A program made the translations under genes and the position numbers. Below, piece by piece: positions 1-7,886 of a stretch of DNA of 36,430 nucleotides. Under the pieces are notes generated by a model. The model was not told the DNA's origin. It saw only the letters and a list, made by a program, of their open reading frames with translations, and did no database searches. The stretch comes from Armatimonadota bacterium (GTDB lineage Bacteria > Armatimonadota > Zipacnadia > UBA1398 > JAKPQA01), in the NCBI GenBank assembly GCA_029547025.1, contig JAKPQA010000143.1:1-36430 (forward strand), in the 5' to 3' direction. Positions within the stretch are counted from its first letter, which is position 1, and every line of letters starts with the position of its first letter.

Positions 1-910
1 GCGCCCAGTCCACATCATCGGCGGTGAGGCGACGAGGCGACTCGGCCGGCCGGCGCAAGACCAGGTGTCCTTCGCGGATCAGCCAGTCGTTGATGGCGAC
101 GCCTCCCACCATGCTCGCCGCACCGTGGTCGGAGACGACGAGGATCAGCGTGTCGTCGTCGACGTGCTTGAGGACGGCGCCGATGCGTTCGTCGAGGTAG
201 ACGTGGTACTCCAACGCCGCCTGCTCGAAGGGGTTCCCCGGCTCGAAGAGGCGGTGGTCTTCGGCGAAGTAGCGCCAGAAGCCGTGATAGAGCCGGTCGG
301 TGCCCATCTCCACGAACCAGAAAAGATCCCAAGGCTTCGTCGCCATGAGGTGCTCGACCACCCGGAAATGGCCGTCGGTCACCTCGTAGAGCTGCCGGAG
401 CAGCTTGTGCTTGTTGTCGGTGCGGAACTCCTCGACATCGACACGGTAGTCCGGCGCCACGGCTGTGATCTCATCGCGCAGCGTCCTCGGGTATGTGTAG
501 TCGCTCTGCGTGCTCGGCGTCAGGAAGCAGCCCACGAGCCAGCCGCGAAGTGGCTTGGGCGGGTAGGTCATCGGGACGCCAACGACGGCCGACGAGAGCC
601 CGCTCGCGCCGGCGATGTCCCACAGCGCGGGCTCCTTCACACTCAGCGAGGTGCCGATGGAGAGACCGGTGTAGGAGTAGTCCCTGCGGTTGCGGAACCC
701 GTACAGGCCGAGCTGGCCGGGATCCTTGCTCGTCGCCATGCACATCCAGGCGGGGCATGTGATGGGCGGGATGGTGCTCTGCATCCGTCCTGATGCGCCC
801 TGCGCGCGGAGCCGGGCCAGAGTGGGCAGGCGGTCGGCCCAGCGCTCGAGCACATACTGCGGCGTGGCGCAGTCGAGGCCCACGATGAGGCACTTGCGTC
901 GTCGTCTCAT
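1..910 (-). CDS. Type I phosphodiesterase / nucleotide pyrophosphatase-like protein (3' end beyond window)
   Basis: The alkaline-phosphatase superfamily hydrolyses phosphate or sulfate esters with two metal ions. The 303 visible residues start at ATG 910, preceded by a GGAGGAG ribosome site. The N-terminal GLDCAT gives the first metal-binding Asp. PPITCPAW near residue 50 holds the likely Thr nucleophile. MGTDRLYHGFW in the middle and VSDHGAAS near residue 270 supply the later Asp and His ligands. There is no signal peptide, so I expect a cytoplasmic enzyme. The substrate cannot be told; relatives act on nucleotides, phospholipid head groups or phosphonates. The C-terminus lies outside the window. 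A ribbon-helix-helix gene diverges from it across 108 bp, so the two may share a regulatory region. Family assignment is firm, substrate is not. Confidence 0.85.
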   Translation of the reverse strand, partial: MRRRRKCLIVGLDCATPQYVLERWADRLPTLARLRAQGASGRMQSTIPPITCPAWMCMATSKDPGQLGLYGFRNRRDYSYTGLSIGTSLSVKEPALWDIAGASGLSSAVVGVPMTYPPKPLRGWLVGCFLTPSTQSDYTYPRTLRDEITAVAPDYRVDVEEFRTDNKHKLLRQLYEVTDGHFRVVEHLMATKPWDLFWFVEMGTDRLYHGFWRYFAEDHRLFEPGNPFEQAALEYHVYLDERIGAVLKHVDDDTLILVVSDHGAASMVGGVAINDWLIREGHLVLRRPAESPRRLTADDVDWA

Positions 911-1018
911 GGTGGGACTCCTCCCCGGAGGGCTCGAGGCGTGACAGAACGCGGTTCCGCACGGGCAGCGAATGGTGTACCCTGCAGGAGTGTTATAGGG
1001 CTATGCTAGGAGGGTCCA

Positions 1019-1246
1019 TTGCCTAAGTCAAGGGCGCCTGACAAGGTCACCATCAAGATCCCCAGGCCGCTGTACGACAAGATCGGCACACTGATCGAGG
1101 GCGCCGGCTACAACTCGGTCACCGACTTCGTGGTGTACGTCCTGCGTGATATCGTCTCGGCTCACGGCGAGCGCGAGGCCGAGCCCTACACCGAGACCGA
1201 GCTCGAAGCCGTCAAGGAGCGCCTGCGGCAGCTCGGGTACCTCTAG
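1019..1246 (+). CDS. Small ribbon-helix-helix (CopG/Arc-like) protein
   Basis: This 75-residue protein starts at TTG 1019, four bases after a strong AGGAGGG at 1008-1014. Residues 9-15 (KVTIKIP) look like the DNA-contacting beta strand of a ribbon-helix-helix fold. Two helices follow, around LYDKIGTLIEGAG and SVTDFVVYVLRDIV. Such proteins usually bind DNA as dimers of the ribbon and often repress their own gene. The acidic C-terminal helix ends in EAVKERLRQLGYL, a tail I associate with C-termini of sulfatase and phosphodiesterase proteins from similar genomes (recollection, not checked). It diverges from the phosphodiesterase gene, and a perfect 8-bp palindrome at 981-988 (CCTGCAGG) lies between them as a possible operator. 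The fold is likely; the regulatory target is inferred. There is no toxin gene beside it, so an antitoxin role is not supported. Confidence 0.75.
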   Translation: MPKSRAPDKVTIKIPRPLYDKIGTLIEGAGYNSVTDFVVYVLRDIVSAHGEREAEPYTETELEAVKERLRQLGYL

Positions 1247-1500
1247 CACTCGGGGGCGGCCGGCTCCGCGTGGCTCCCGGCCGTCCTGAAACGCGCCGGC
1301 CGGTACTTCCCACGTTTGGCCGCGGACGGTACGGGTATACCTTCGTGTGGCGCTGGTGGCTCGTTGTCCTCCCTGGCCTTCCGCGAGCCGACTGCGCGCC
1401 CCCCGGCCGGGGCTGTGTTGCTGAGGTGGATGGTTGGGGTCTTGGGGTGCGGATCTCGGCAGCGCGGCGCGTCGTGAGCGGACACGGGCCTGCCCGTCAC

Positions 1501-1532
1501 CACTGGGGCAGGCCCGGTCCGTTGCCCCAGTG
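1501..1532. terminator. Inverted repeat between convergent genes, possible two-way terminator
   Basis: CACTGGGGCA at 1501-1510 is repeated as its exact reverse complement at 1523-1532, giving a 10-bp GC-rich stem with a 12-base loop. It lies between the rightward ribbon-helix-helix gene and the leftward hypothetical gene, where a bidirectional terminator would be expected. There is no T-run on either side, so intrinsic termination is uncertain. The rest of the 305-bp spacer 1247-1551 shows no convincing gene. Confidence 0.45.
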
Positions 1533-1551
1533 CCCGGTGAGACGCGGCCTG

Positions 1552-1851
1552 TCACACGAGATCATCGAGCGGCCCAGTGAGCGCCTGCACGAACACCAGT
1601 TCGTCATGCAGCTGCACGATCGCCGCCCGCGTCTCGGCTCGACGAATGTCCACCTGGGCTTGGAGTCGGCTCTCGAGGTCCCTGTCGCTCCCGGCGCCGC
1701 GCCGCATCCTGGCTAGCTCGATCACCGCGTCGTTGAACGCGCCCAATGCGGCTGCCAGATCCAGGGCCGCGGTCTCGGCAGCGCTGAGGTGCCGGCTCGT
1801 GTGCGTCGCTCTGGCGTCGATGCGACCCGCCTCGATGTCCTCTACTTTCAT
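1552..1851 (-). CDS. Hypothetical small alpha-helical protein
   Basis: I do not recognise this 99-residue protein. The start is ATG 1851, with a GAGGAG site 11 bases upstream. A longer reading upstream is Arg-rich and non-protein-like. The sequence from residue 20 onward is rich in Ala, Leu, Glu and Arg with helical spacing, and it probably forms two or three long helices or a coiled coil. There is no signal peptide, membrane segment or Cys/His metal motif. It stands alone between the hairpin at 1501-1532 and a UROD-like gene that ends at 1955 on the same strand. It could be a small structural or regulatory protein; reading-frame quality is moderate. Confidence 0.55.
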   Translation of the reverse strand: MKVEDIEAGRIDARATHTSRHLSAAETAALDLAAALGAFNDAVIELARMRRGAGSDRDLESRLQAQVDIRRAETRAAIVQLHDELVFVQALTGPLDDLV

Positions 1852-1954
1852 CCCGCACCATGCTCCTCGGATCCAGTAGCCCGCCGCCTCTCGCCGGACG
1901 ACATCATTGTTCGCCAGTGGACGGCAGTGCCCCTCCTCTGGCCGCCATCGCCGC

Positions 1955-3097
1955 CTACTGCAGCTCCCGCGTCCGGTACTCCCGCGCCGCCGTGAAGGTC
2001 GCCAGCACATTCTCGGCCGGTACGTCCTCCTGGATCTCATGCGCCGCCGCGAAGATGTAGCCGCCATGCCGCGCGAGCACGCCGAGCATCTCGCCCGTGG
2101 CGGCCGCCACTTCCTGCGGCGTGGCGCGTGGGAGCAGCCCCTGTGTGTCGACGCCGCCGTGGAAGACGATGCGGTCGCCGTAGGCCTCCTTCAGGCTGGC
2201 CGGAGCCATCTCCGGGGCGCAAGGCTGGATCGGGTTCAGGATCTGCACGCCGCAGTCGATCAGGTCAGGAATGAGGTGGAACACGTTCCCGCACGAGTGG
2301 TGCAGAAACGCCGCATCGGTGTACTGCCGCGTCAATCGGATACGCTCGGTCATGTAGGGCTTCACGAGCCTCCGGAACATTCCCGGCGAGATGAAGCTGG
2401 CGAGCTGTGTCGCGAAGTCATCGCCGCTCGATGTGTAGTGGATGTAGGGTCCGATGGCCGGGTAATAGAGCTCGATGACACGGCGCTGGAACTCGAAGTA
2501 GCGGTCGAAGAACCGCAGCACGAAGTCGGGATCGAGCGCCATGCGGCTCAGGAAAGTCTCGTAGCCGCAGACCCAACAGCCAAGCTCCAGGACGCCGAGC
2601 ACCGGGTGCTCCCCGCAGATGACGGTGTCGGTCTCCTCGTAGAGCCTCTTGGCCGCCCGCGCGAACCGCTCGATGATGGCCATGTCGATGCGTTCCGGAT
2701 CAGGCCACGGGTATGCGTCGAGGTCGTCGATGGTTGCATCGGCCAGAGGCGACTCCACGATCTCCCAGTGCTTCCCGGTGAAACGGCGCCGCACTCCCCA
2801 GCAGTCCACGTGTTCCGAGTCGCTGATCTGGCCGGCGCCCTCGACCTCCGGCGAGAGGATCCCGCCCACCGCGCGCGTGTCGATATCGAGCGCCCGCAGC
2901 AGCCGCTCGTCGAGGGCGGTGCTGTTGGTGTCGGGGACATGCGCAGGATCGGGCCGAATGCCCAGCAGTTCCATCAGCGCCACCCGGGGCTTGGCCGCGA
3001 TGCCCGAGAGTGGGCACCCGCCGAGGTCGAGGATGAGTCTTTCGGGAGCCCGGTGCTCCATGGTCTCGTGGAACCGCTCGCGTCGTGTCTGGGGCAT
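1955..3097 (-). CDS. UROD/MtaA-family protein (probable zinc-dependent corrinoid methyltransferase)
   Basis: This 380-residue protein belongs to the uroporphyrinogen decarboxylase superfamily. Members with an HxC zinc motif transfer methyl groups between corrinoid proteins and thiols. The start is ATG 3097, with GGAGG six bases upstream. HSC at residues 267-269, inside FLHHSCGNV, gives the first two zinc ligands. The position where MtaA-type enzymes carry the third ligand, a Cys, is His here (H353 in AAAHEIQ), so an H-C-H site is possible. FHGGVDTQ and VPAENV are typical family motifs. True heme-pathway HemE is unlikely because its N-terminal signature is missing and no heme genes are near. 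In comparable genomes such proteins sit among sugar genes with unknown roles. The family is certain; the reaction is inferred. Confidence 0.85.
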   Translation of the reverse strand: MPQTRRERFHETMEHRAPERLILDLGGCPLSGIAAKPRVALMELLGIRPDPAHVPDTNSTALDERLLRALDIDTRAVGGILSPEVEGAGQISDSEHVDCWGVRRRFTGKHWEIVESPLADATIDDLDAYPWPDPERIDMAIIERFARAAKRLYEETDTVICGEHPVLGVLELGCWVCGYETFLSRMALDPDFVLRFFDRYFEFQRRVIELYYPAIGPYIHYTSSGDDFATQLASFISPGMFRRLVKPYMTERIRLTRQYTDAAFLHHSCGNVFHLIPDLIDCGVQILNPIQPCAPEMAPASLKEAYGDRIVFHGGVDTQGLLPRATPQEVAAATGEMLGVLARHGGYIFAAAHEIQEDVPAENVLATFTAAREYRTRELQ

Positions 3098-3176
3098 GGC
3101 CGACCTCCGGCAACGAGGCATGGGCCCCATGGTACTCCCGCGGGCTGTGGTAGTGCTCCGCGCGCCCCCTTGGTTC

Positions 3177-3215
3177 AGGTGTCACCCTGAGGACCGGAGG
3201 GACGAAGGATCTCCG
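3177..3215. repeat. Possible degenerate copy of a common intergenic repeat
   Basis: The spacer between the UROD-like gene and the WecC-like gene holds GTCACCCTGAGGACC followed by ACGAAGGATCTCC. One frame reads CHPEDRRDEGSPL. This resembles a widespread short extragenic repeat whose translation often appears as CHPERSEGS. Only one copy is visible here, so the call rests on resemblance from memory. The rest of 3098-3242 must hold the promoter of the UROD-like gene, but no clear -35/-10 pair is evident. Confidence 0.3.
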
Positions 3216-3242
3216 CTAGCACCAGCTTCCGGGCGGCTGCCC

Positions 3243-4511
3243 CTACTGCCACAACCCCCGGGTGTCGATAACGACCTTCCGCAGCAGGACCTCTTTGTCG
3301 ACGGAAGCGAACACGCGATGGTCCACCAGCAGCGCCACCACGTCTGCCTGCTCCAGCGCCGCGCCCAGTGGCACAAGCTCGACACCGAGGGCACTGAGTG
3401 GCGCGGGCAGCTTACGAATGTGCGGCTCCACGACCAGCACGCGTGCCGCGTGCCTCTCGGCCAGCTCCTTCACGATCTCGACGGCCGGGCTCTCACGGAG
3501 ATCATCCACATTCGCCTTGAACGCCAGCCCGAGGCACGCAATGACCGGGTCCCGGAAGCGGGCGGCCGCCGCGACGATGCTTCGCACCACATGGTGCGGC
3601 TTGCCGTCGTTGACCTCGCGGGCCGTGCGGATCAGCCGCGCCTCCTCGGGCGCCGAGTCCACGATGAACCACGGGTCGACCGCGATGCAGTGCCCACCCA
3701 CACCCGGCCCCGGCCGAAGGATGTTCACCCGCGGGTGACGGTTCGCGAGCCCGATCAGCTCCCACACGTTCACACCGAGCTTCTCGCAGATGAGTGATAG
3801 CTCGTTGGCGAAGGCGATGCCCACATCGCGGGAGGCGTTCTCAGTCAGCTTGCACAGCTCTGCCGTGCGCGCCGTGGTGAGCACGATCTCGCCGGAGACG
3901 AAGCACTCATAGAACTCCCGCGCCCGCTCGGCCGAGGCCCGATCGATGCCGCCGATGACGCGGTCATTGTCGACCAGCTCCCGCAGGATCTGGCCGGGGA
4001 GCACGCGCTCCGGGCAGTGGGCGATGAACACCTGCGCCTCCCTCGGTGTCGTGTCGGAGGCTCCGTCGGTGGCGACCGGCGTGCGGAGGTCCGGACGCTC
4101 CTCACTGAGCCACGCCGCCACCTTCTCCGTCGTGCCCACCGGGCTCGTGGACTCGAGAATCACCAGGTTCCCTGGCGCCACATGGGAAGCGATAGCCCGT
4201 GTAGCTTGCTCAACATAGGTCAGATCGGGCCCGTGGCTGGGACAGATGGGTGTCGGCACGGCGATGATGAACACGTCGGCCGGCGCGGGCTCCGTGTCGG
4301 CCACGAGCTGGCCACTGCCCACGGCGGAGCGAACCAGAATGTCCAGATCGGGCTCGACGATGTGGACGCCGCCGCGGTTGATGGTCTCCACCGTCTCGCG
4401 GTTCACATCGACCCCACGGACGTGGAACCCCCGGTTGGCGATGAGGCTGGCCGTCGGCAAGCCGATGTAGCCCAGGCCCATCACACAGACTCGCTCAAAG
4501 CCCGGTTTCAT
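3243..4511 (-). CDS. wecC: Nucleotide-sugar dehydrogenase, UDP-N-acetyl-mannosamine/UDP-glucose dehydrogenase family
   Basis: This 422-residue enzyme should oxidise a UDP-hexose twice with NAD+ to the uronic acid, supplying surface polysaccharide synthesis. The N-terminal GLGYIGLPTA is the NAD-binding loop. HCPERVLPG in the middle and the sugar-binding GVGGHCIAVDPWF near residues 270-282 are diagnostic, with catalytic Cys275. The C-terminal FKANVDDLRESPA is the third-domain signature. IAVDP and CPERV fit WecC (UDP-ManNAc dehydrogenase) better than plain UDP-glucose dehydrogenase, but the substrate is not proven. The start is ATG 4511 behind a GGGAGAG site. No glycosyltransferase or epimerase gene is next to it, so it acts away from a visible polysaccharide cluster. 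It diverges from the cyclophilin-like gene across about 180 bp. Confidence 0.9.
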   Translation of the reverse strand: MKPGFERVCVMGLGYIGLPTASLIANRGFHVRGVDVNRETVETINRGGVHIVEPDLDILVRSAVGSGQLVADTEPAPADVFIIAVPTPICPSHGPDLTYVEQATRAIASHVAPGNLVILESTSPVGTTEKVAAWLSEERPDLRTPVATDGASDTTPREAQVFIAHCPERVLPGQILRELVDNDRVIGGIDRASAERAREFYECFVSGEIVLTTARTAELCKLTENASRDVGIAFANELSLICEKLGVNVWELIGLANRHPRVNILRPGPGVGGHCIAVDPWFIVDSAPEEARLIRTAREVNDGKPHHVVRSIVAAAARFRDPVIACLGLAFKANVDDLRESPAVEIVKELAERHAARVLVVEPHIRKLPAPLSALGVELVPLGAALEQADVVALLVDHRVFASVDKEVLLRKVVIDTRGLWQ

Positions 4512-4693
4512 ACTGTCTCTCCCGTGGTGAGATGTGGCCCGCCGTCATCGGGTCAGCCGGGACAGACCCTTTCGTGCGCCCGAACGCCTTCCCTTCTCGT
4601 CGTGGTCGCCACCGATGTAGGGAACGCCTCAGCCTATGGCGAACGCGCCGCCCCGCGGGAGCCACGCTCGGCTCCGCGCGGAGGTGTGTTCCC

Positions 4694-5074
4694 TTGGTGA
4701 GGATCCGGATCGCCGCGGGCGATGTCGAGGCCCTGGCGGAGCTCAACGACTCCCCCACCGCCCTCGAGATCATCGAGCGGCTACCCATCTACGCCCGGGG
4801 CCAGCGCTGGGGCGATGAGATCTACTTCCCCATCCCCGTGCATATGGACGAAGAGCCCGGCGCGCGCGAGATGGTCGATGTGGGCGCACTGGCTTACTGG
4901 CCGCCCGGCAACGCTTTCTGCATCTTCTTCGGCCGCACGCCGGCTAGCGATGGTTCGGAGCCCTGTGCAGCCAGCCCCGTGAACCTCATCGGGCGGGTCC
5001 TGACTGACCCGACCGAGTTCAAGCGCGTTGTCTCCGGCGAAGCCGTCTCCATCGAGGTCGTGCCGGAGGGCTGA
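4694..5074 (+). CDS. Cyclophilin-like beta-barrel protein (TM1367 family, PF04126)
   Basis: This 126-residue protein matches the cyclophilin-like family typified by Thermotoga TM1367. It has WGDEIYFPIPV in the middle, then ALAYWPPGNAFCIFFGRTP, then PVNLIGRV, in the family's order. These proteins share the cyclophilin barrel but lack known isomerase activity, and their function is not established. TTG 4694 is chosen because GGAGGT at 4680-4685 lies eight bases upstream. GTG 4697 is only one codon later and equally plausible. There is no signal peptide. A longer open frame upstream to 4532 is Arg-rich and not family-like. A 7-bp hairpin begins three bases after the stop. The gene precedes xylulokinase, but the spacer with three hairpins suggests a separate transcript. 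Confidence 0.85.
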   Translation: MVRIRIAAGDVEALAELNDSPTALEIIERLPIYARGQRWGDEIYFPIPVHMDEEPGAREMVDVGALAYWPPGNAFCIFFGRTPASDGSEPCAASPVNLIGRVLTDPTEFKRVVSGEAVSIEVVPEG

Positions 5075-5077
5075 TTG

Positions 5078-5097
5078 GGCGGGCGAGGACGCCCGCC
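5078..5097 (+). terminator. Hairpin directly after the cyclophilin-like gene
   Basis: GGCGGGC at 5078-5084 pairs with GCCCGCC at 5091-5097 around a six-base loop, starting three bases after the TGA stop. Its position fits a terminator, though no T-run follows. Confidence 0.45.
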
Positions 5098-5124
5098 GGC
5101 ACTGGAGCTGTCCCATTCGTGCCC

Positions 5125-5171
5125 GCGGGCCTCCCGGCCCGCATCGGCACCATCCGGGCGCTCGGGCGCCC
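5125..5171 (+). promoter_or_regulatory. Two further hairpins in the leader of the xylulokinase gene
   Basis: GCGGGCC at 5125-5131 pairs with GGCCCGC at 5136-5142 around four bases. GGGCGC at 5156-5161 pairs with GCGCCC at 5166-5171 around four bases. With the hairpin at 5078-5097 they make three stem-loops within 95 bp, ending 30 bases before the xylulokinase GTG. They could be part of a leader or attenuator, or simply GC-rich spacer structure. Confidence 0.35.
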
Positions 5172-5200
5172 CACAAGTCATGACCGCGAGGTGAGTCCGC

Positions 5201-6733
5201 GTGGGATACCTGTTGGGCATCGATATCGGTACCAGCGGCACCAAGGCCCTGCTCATCGATGAGACCGGCCGGGTGCTCGCCAGCGCCACCGAGGAGTACC
5301 CCCTGCTCACGCCGCGCCCCGGCTGGGCCGAACAGCACCCGCAGGACTGGTGGCGGGCCACGGCCGATGCCACCCGCGCCGTTCTGGCCAAGGCGGGCGT
5401 CACCGGGGCCGACGTGGCCGGTGTCGGCCTTTCGGGACAGATGCATGGCTCCGTCTTCCTCGATGCGAACAACGAGGTCATCCGGCCGGCCCTGCTCTGG
5501 TGCGATCAGCGCACGGCCGCCCAGTGCCAGTGGATCAACTCGACCGCCGGTGAGGGACTGGTGGTCGAGGAGACGCTGAACCCCATGCTCACCGGCTTCA
5601 CCGCCCCCAAGATCATCTGGCTGCGACAGGAAGAGCCTGAGCACTACGCTCGCGTTCGCAAGGTGCTGCTGCCGAAGGACTACATCCGGTGGATGCTCTC
5701 CGGCGAGTTCGCTTCGGAGGTCTCCGACGCGTCCGGCACCGCCCTGCTCAACGTGCGCCAGCGGCAGTGGTCGACACGGCTGATGAATGCCATCGACATC
5801 GATCCGGCCTGGATGGCCCCGGTGTTCGAGTCGCAGGAACCCAGCACACGTGTCAGCGCAAGGGCGGCCGAAGCTACCGGGCTGGCGGCTGGGACACCCA
5901 TCGTCGGGGGCGGGGGCGACCAGGCGGCCGGTGCCGTGGGCAACGGTATTGTCCGCACCGGTGTGGTCTCGTCAACCACCGGCACCTCCGGCGTCGTGTT
6001 CGCCTTCATGGATGAACCGCTCGTGGATCCGCGCCTTCGCGCCCACACCTTCTGCCACGCCGTGCCGGGCAAGTGGCACACCATGGGGGTCATGCTCTCG
6101 GCCGGCGGCTCGCTCCGGTGGATCCGCGACGCCCTCTGCGGCCCCGAGCGCGACGTCGCCGCAGCCATGGGGAAGGATCCCTACGAGGTCATGTGCGAGG
6201 AGGCCGCCGCGGCGCCGCCGGGCTGCGAGGGACTGGTGTTCCTGCCTTACCTCACCGGCGAGCGGACACCGTACCCCGACCCCGATGCCAAGGGCGTGTT
6301 CTTTGGCCTGCATCTCCGCCACACCCGCGCGCATCTCATCCGTGCGGTGTTGGAGGGCGTCGCATTCGGGCTCAAGGACTCTTTCGAGATCTTCGCCGAG
6401 ATGGGCGTCCCAGTCGATCAAGTCCGCGCCTCCGGCGGCGGCGCCCGCAGCAAGCTGTGGCTCCAGATCCAGGCCGATGCCACCAACCATGCGCATCACA
6501 CGATCAACGTCGAAGAGGGCCCGGCCCTCGGTGTCGCCCTCCTGGCCGGCGTGGGCGCTGGGGTCTACCGCTCGGTCGCCGAGGCTTGCGATGCGGTGAT
6601 CCGACTTGCCAGCGAGACCAAGCCCATCCCCGGCAACGCCGAGCTCTACAGCCGCTGCCACGCGCTGTACCAGCGCCTCTACGGCCACCTGGCGAGTGAC
6701 TTCAAGGAAGCTTCGGCCCTGGCGGCGGGGTAG
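5201..6733 (+). CDS. xylB: Xylulokinase (FGGY carbohydrate kinase)
   Basis: This 510-residue cytoplasmic kinase should phosphorylate D-xylulose to xylulose 5-phosphate with ATP, feeding the pentose phosphate pathway. The N-terminal GIDIGTSGTKALL is the phosphate-binding loop. GLSGQMHG is the xylulokinase-specific sugar motif, LLPKDYIRWMLSGE follows, and GGGGDQAAGA carries the catalytic Asp240. The C-terminal RASGGGARSKLWLQI is the FGGY signature. The length is typical. The start is GTG 5201, with GAGGTGAG ending five bases upstream. No xylose isomerase is visible in the window, so the pentose or pentulose must come from elsewhere or the substrate may be a related ketose. A second, distinct FGGY kinase lies at 23532-25076. 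Confidence 0.93.
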   Translation: MGYLLGIDIGTSGTKALLIDETGRVLASATEEYPLLTPRPGWAEQHPQDWWRATADATRAVLAKAGVTGADVAGVGLSGQMHGSVFLDANNEVIRPALLWCDQRTAAQCQWINSTAGEGLVVEETLNPMLTGFTAPKIIWLRQEEPEHYARVRKVLLPKDYIRWMLSGEFASEVSDASGTALLNVRQRQWSTRLMNAIDIDPAWMAPVFESQEPSTRVSARAAEATGLAAGTPIVGGGGDQAAGAVGNGIVRTGVVSSTTGTSGVVFAFMDEPLVDPRLRAHTFCHAVPGKWHTMGVMLSAGGSLRWIRDALCGPERDVAAAMGKDPYEVMCEEAAAAPPGCEGLVFLPYLTGERTPYPDPDAKGVFFGLHLRHTRAHLIRAVLEGVAFGLKDSFEIFAEMGVPVDQVRASGGGARSKLWLQIQADATNHAHHTINVEEGPALGVALLAGVGAGVYRSVAEACDAVIRLASETKPIPGNAELYSRCHALYQRLYGHLASDFKEASALAAG

Positions 6734-6804
6734 GTTCGCCGAGGGTGGGGCAGCGCATGCCGGCGCGGCAGCCCGGTGAGAGTCCAGACGCACCGGTCCC
6801 TCTG

Positions 6805-6828
6805 GCGGGGCGTGGGGCGAAGCCCCGC
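6805..6828 (+). terminator. Hairpin downstream of xylulokinase
   Basis: GCGGGGC at 6805-6811 can pair with GCCCCGC at 6822-6828, or GGGGC 6814-6818 with GCCCC 6822-6826 around GAA. It lies about 70 bp after the stop of xylB. No T-run follows. The rest of the 209-bp spacer 6734-6942 holds no gene I can support. Confidence 0.4.
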
Positions 6829-6942
6829 TGGCAATTGAGGTTGGGGGGAGCCCGGCGGCCCCGCGGCTGCTCGCCGTAGGCCATCCCCCGCAGGCCGGCG
6901 AACTCCCCACGCATCCGCACCCACGCCAGGGGGTGATCCGGT

Positions 6943-7860
6943 ATGCGTCCGGCTCGAACCGATGATCTGATCCGCCAGATCGCCGCGCTCGACATCATCG
7001 ACTGCCGCGAGCACCTGCCGCCGGAGAAGGCCTACCTCGAGACGCCTACCGATGCGTGCGTGCTCTTCGGGCACTACTGCCGGACGGATCTCATCACGGC
7101 GGGGATGGCCCCGGGGGACTATGACCGTATGCTCGACCGGAGCCTGCCGCTGGACTACCGCTGGGGCTTGCTGGCACCCCACATGGAGAAGGTCCGGCAC
7201 GGCAGCTACGCCCGGGCTGCCTTCATTGCAGCCCGCGAGGTCTACGGCTTCGAGGACATCACCAGTGCGAACTACGAGGCCATCACGGCGGCCATGCAGG
7301 CCAACCACACGTCGATGTCATGGCCGCCGGCGTGGCCAAGTGGAAGTCCGAGGGTGCAGTTGGCCTGAATACATTCGCCAACCCCGCGTGCGGCGAGCCC
7401 GACCGCGCGGGTGCGGTCCGCGCCTTCGCCAGTCTGCGCGATGGTGCGGAGAAGAGCCTGCGCGTCCCGAACCCTCTCCGCGACTACCTGCGCGACCGGA
7501 TGCTATCCATCTGCGCCGAACAAGACTTGACCATGGCGGTCCACGCCGGCATGTGGGGCGACTTCCGCGACCTGGATTCCGCCCACATCATCCGACCCAT
7601 TCAGCGGCACCCACGCACGCGCTTCGGTCTCTACCACCTCGAGATGCCTGAGCCGCGCCAGACCATGGTCATCGCGAGGAACTGAGCGAACGTGTGGCTG
7701 AACCTCGCTTGGTGACACGTCATCTCGCAGGCCATGACGCGGTCGGCGGTGCACGAGCGTATCGACGCCGGTCTGATGACCGGGGCCCAGGCCCTCAACA
7801 TCGCCACCAAGTGGCTCTGGCACAACCCGAAGGAGTGCTACCGGCTCAACATGGAGAAAG
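6943..7860 (+). pseudogene. Decayed amidohydrolase-family gene
   Basis: The pieces read as a metal-dependent amidohydrolase of the type seen near sugar and UROD-like genes in planctomycete-like genomes. Frame one (6943 to about 7308) gives an intact-looking N-terminus with DCREHLPPE, where family members have an HxH; the first His is Arg here. Near 7309 the homology jumps to another frame, with a large piece missing, and continues as WKSEGAVGLN, LTMAVHAGMWGDFR and TRFGLYHLEMP. In that same frame TGA stops occur at 7683-7685 and 7713-7715. Recognisable protein resumes after them (ANVWLNLAW, then HVISQAMTR), then an internal deletion, then the C-terminal GLMTGAQALNIATKWLWHNP. A functional copy would be several hundred bases longer. 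Start ATG 6943 keeps a GGGGGTGA site. No activity is expected. Confidence 0.85.
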
Positions 7861-7886
7861 GCCGGACCACCCAACCCACGGCCAGC

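Noticed and set aside
1907-3190. 427-codon open frame on the plus strand opposite the first UROD-like gene
   Set aside because: It mirrors codon positions of the real gene, has no recognisable motif and is antisense over its whole length.
7713-7715. TGA in the amidohydrolase remnant where relatives often have Cys or Thr, suggesting selenocysteine
   Set aside because: A second in-frame TGA, a frameshift and deletions in the same gene point to decay. TGA is a normal stop in many genes here, and I see no clear selenocysteine insertion element.
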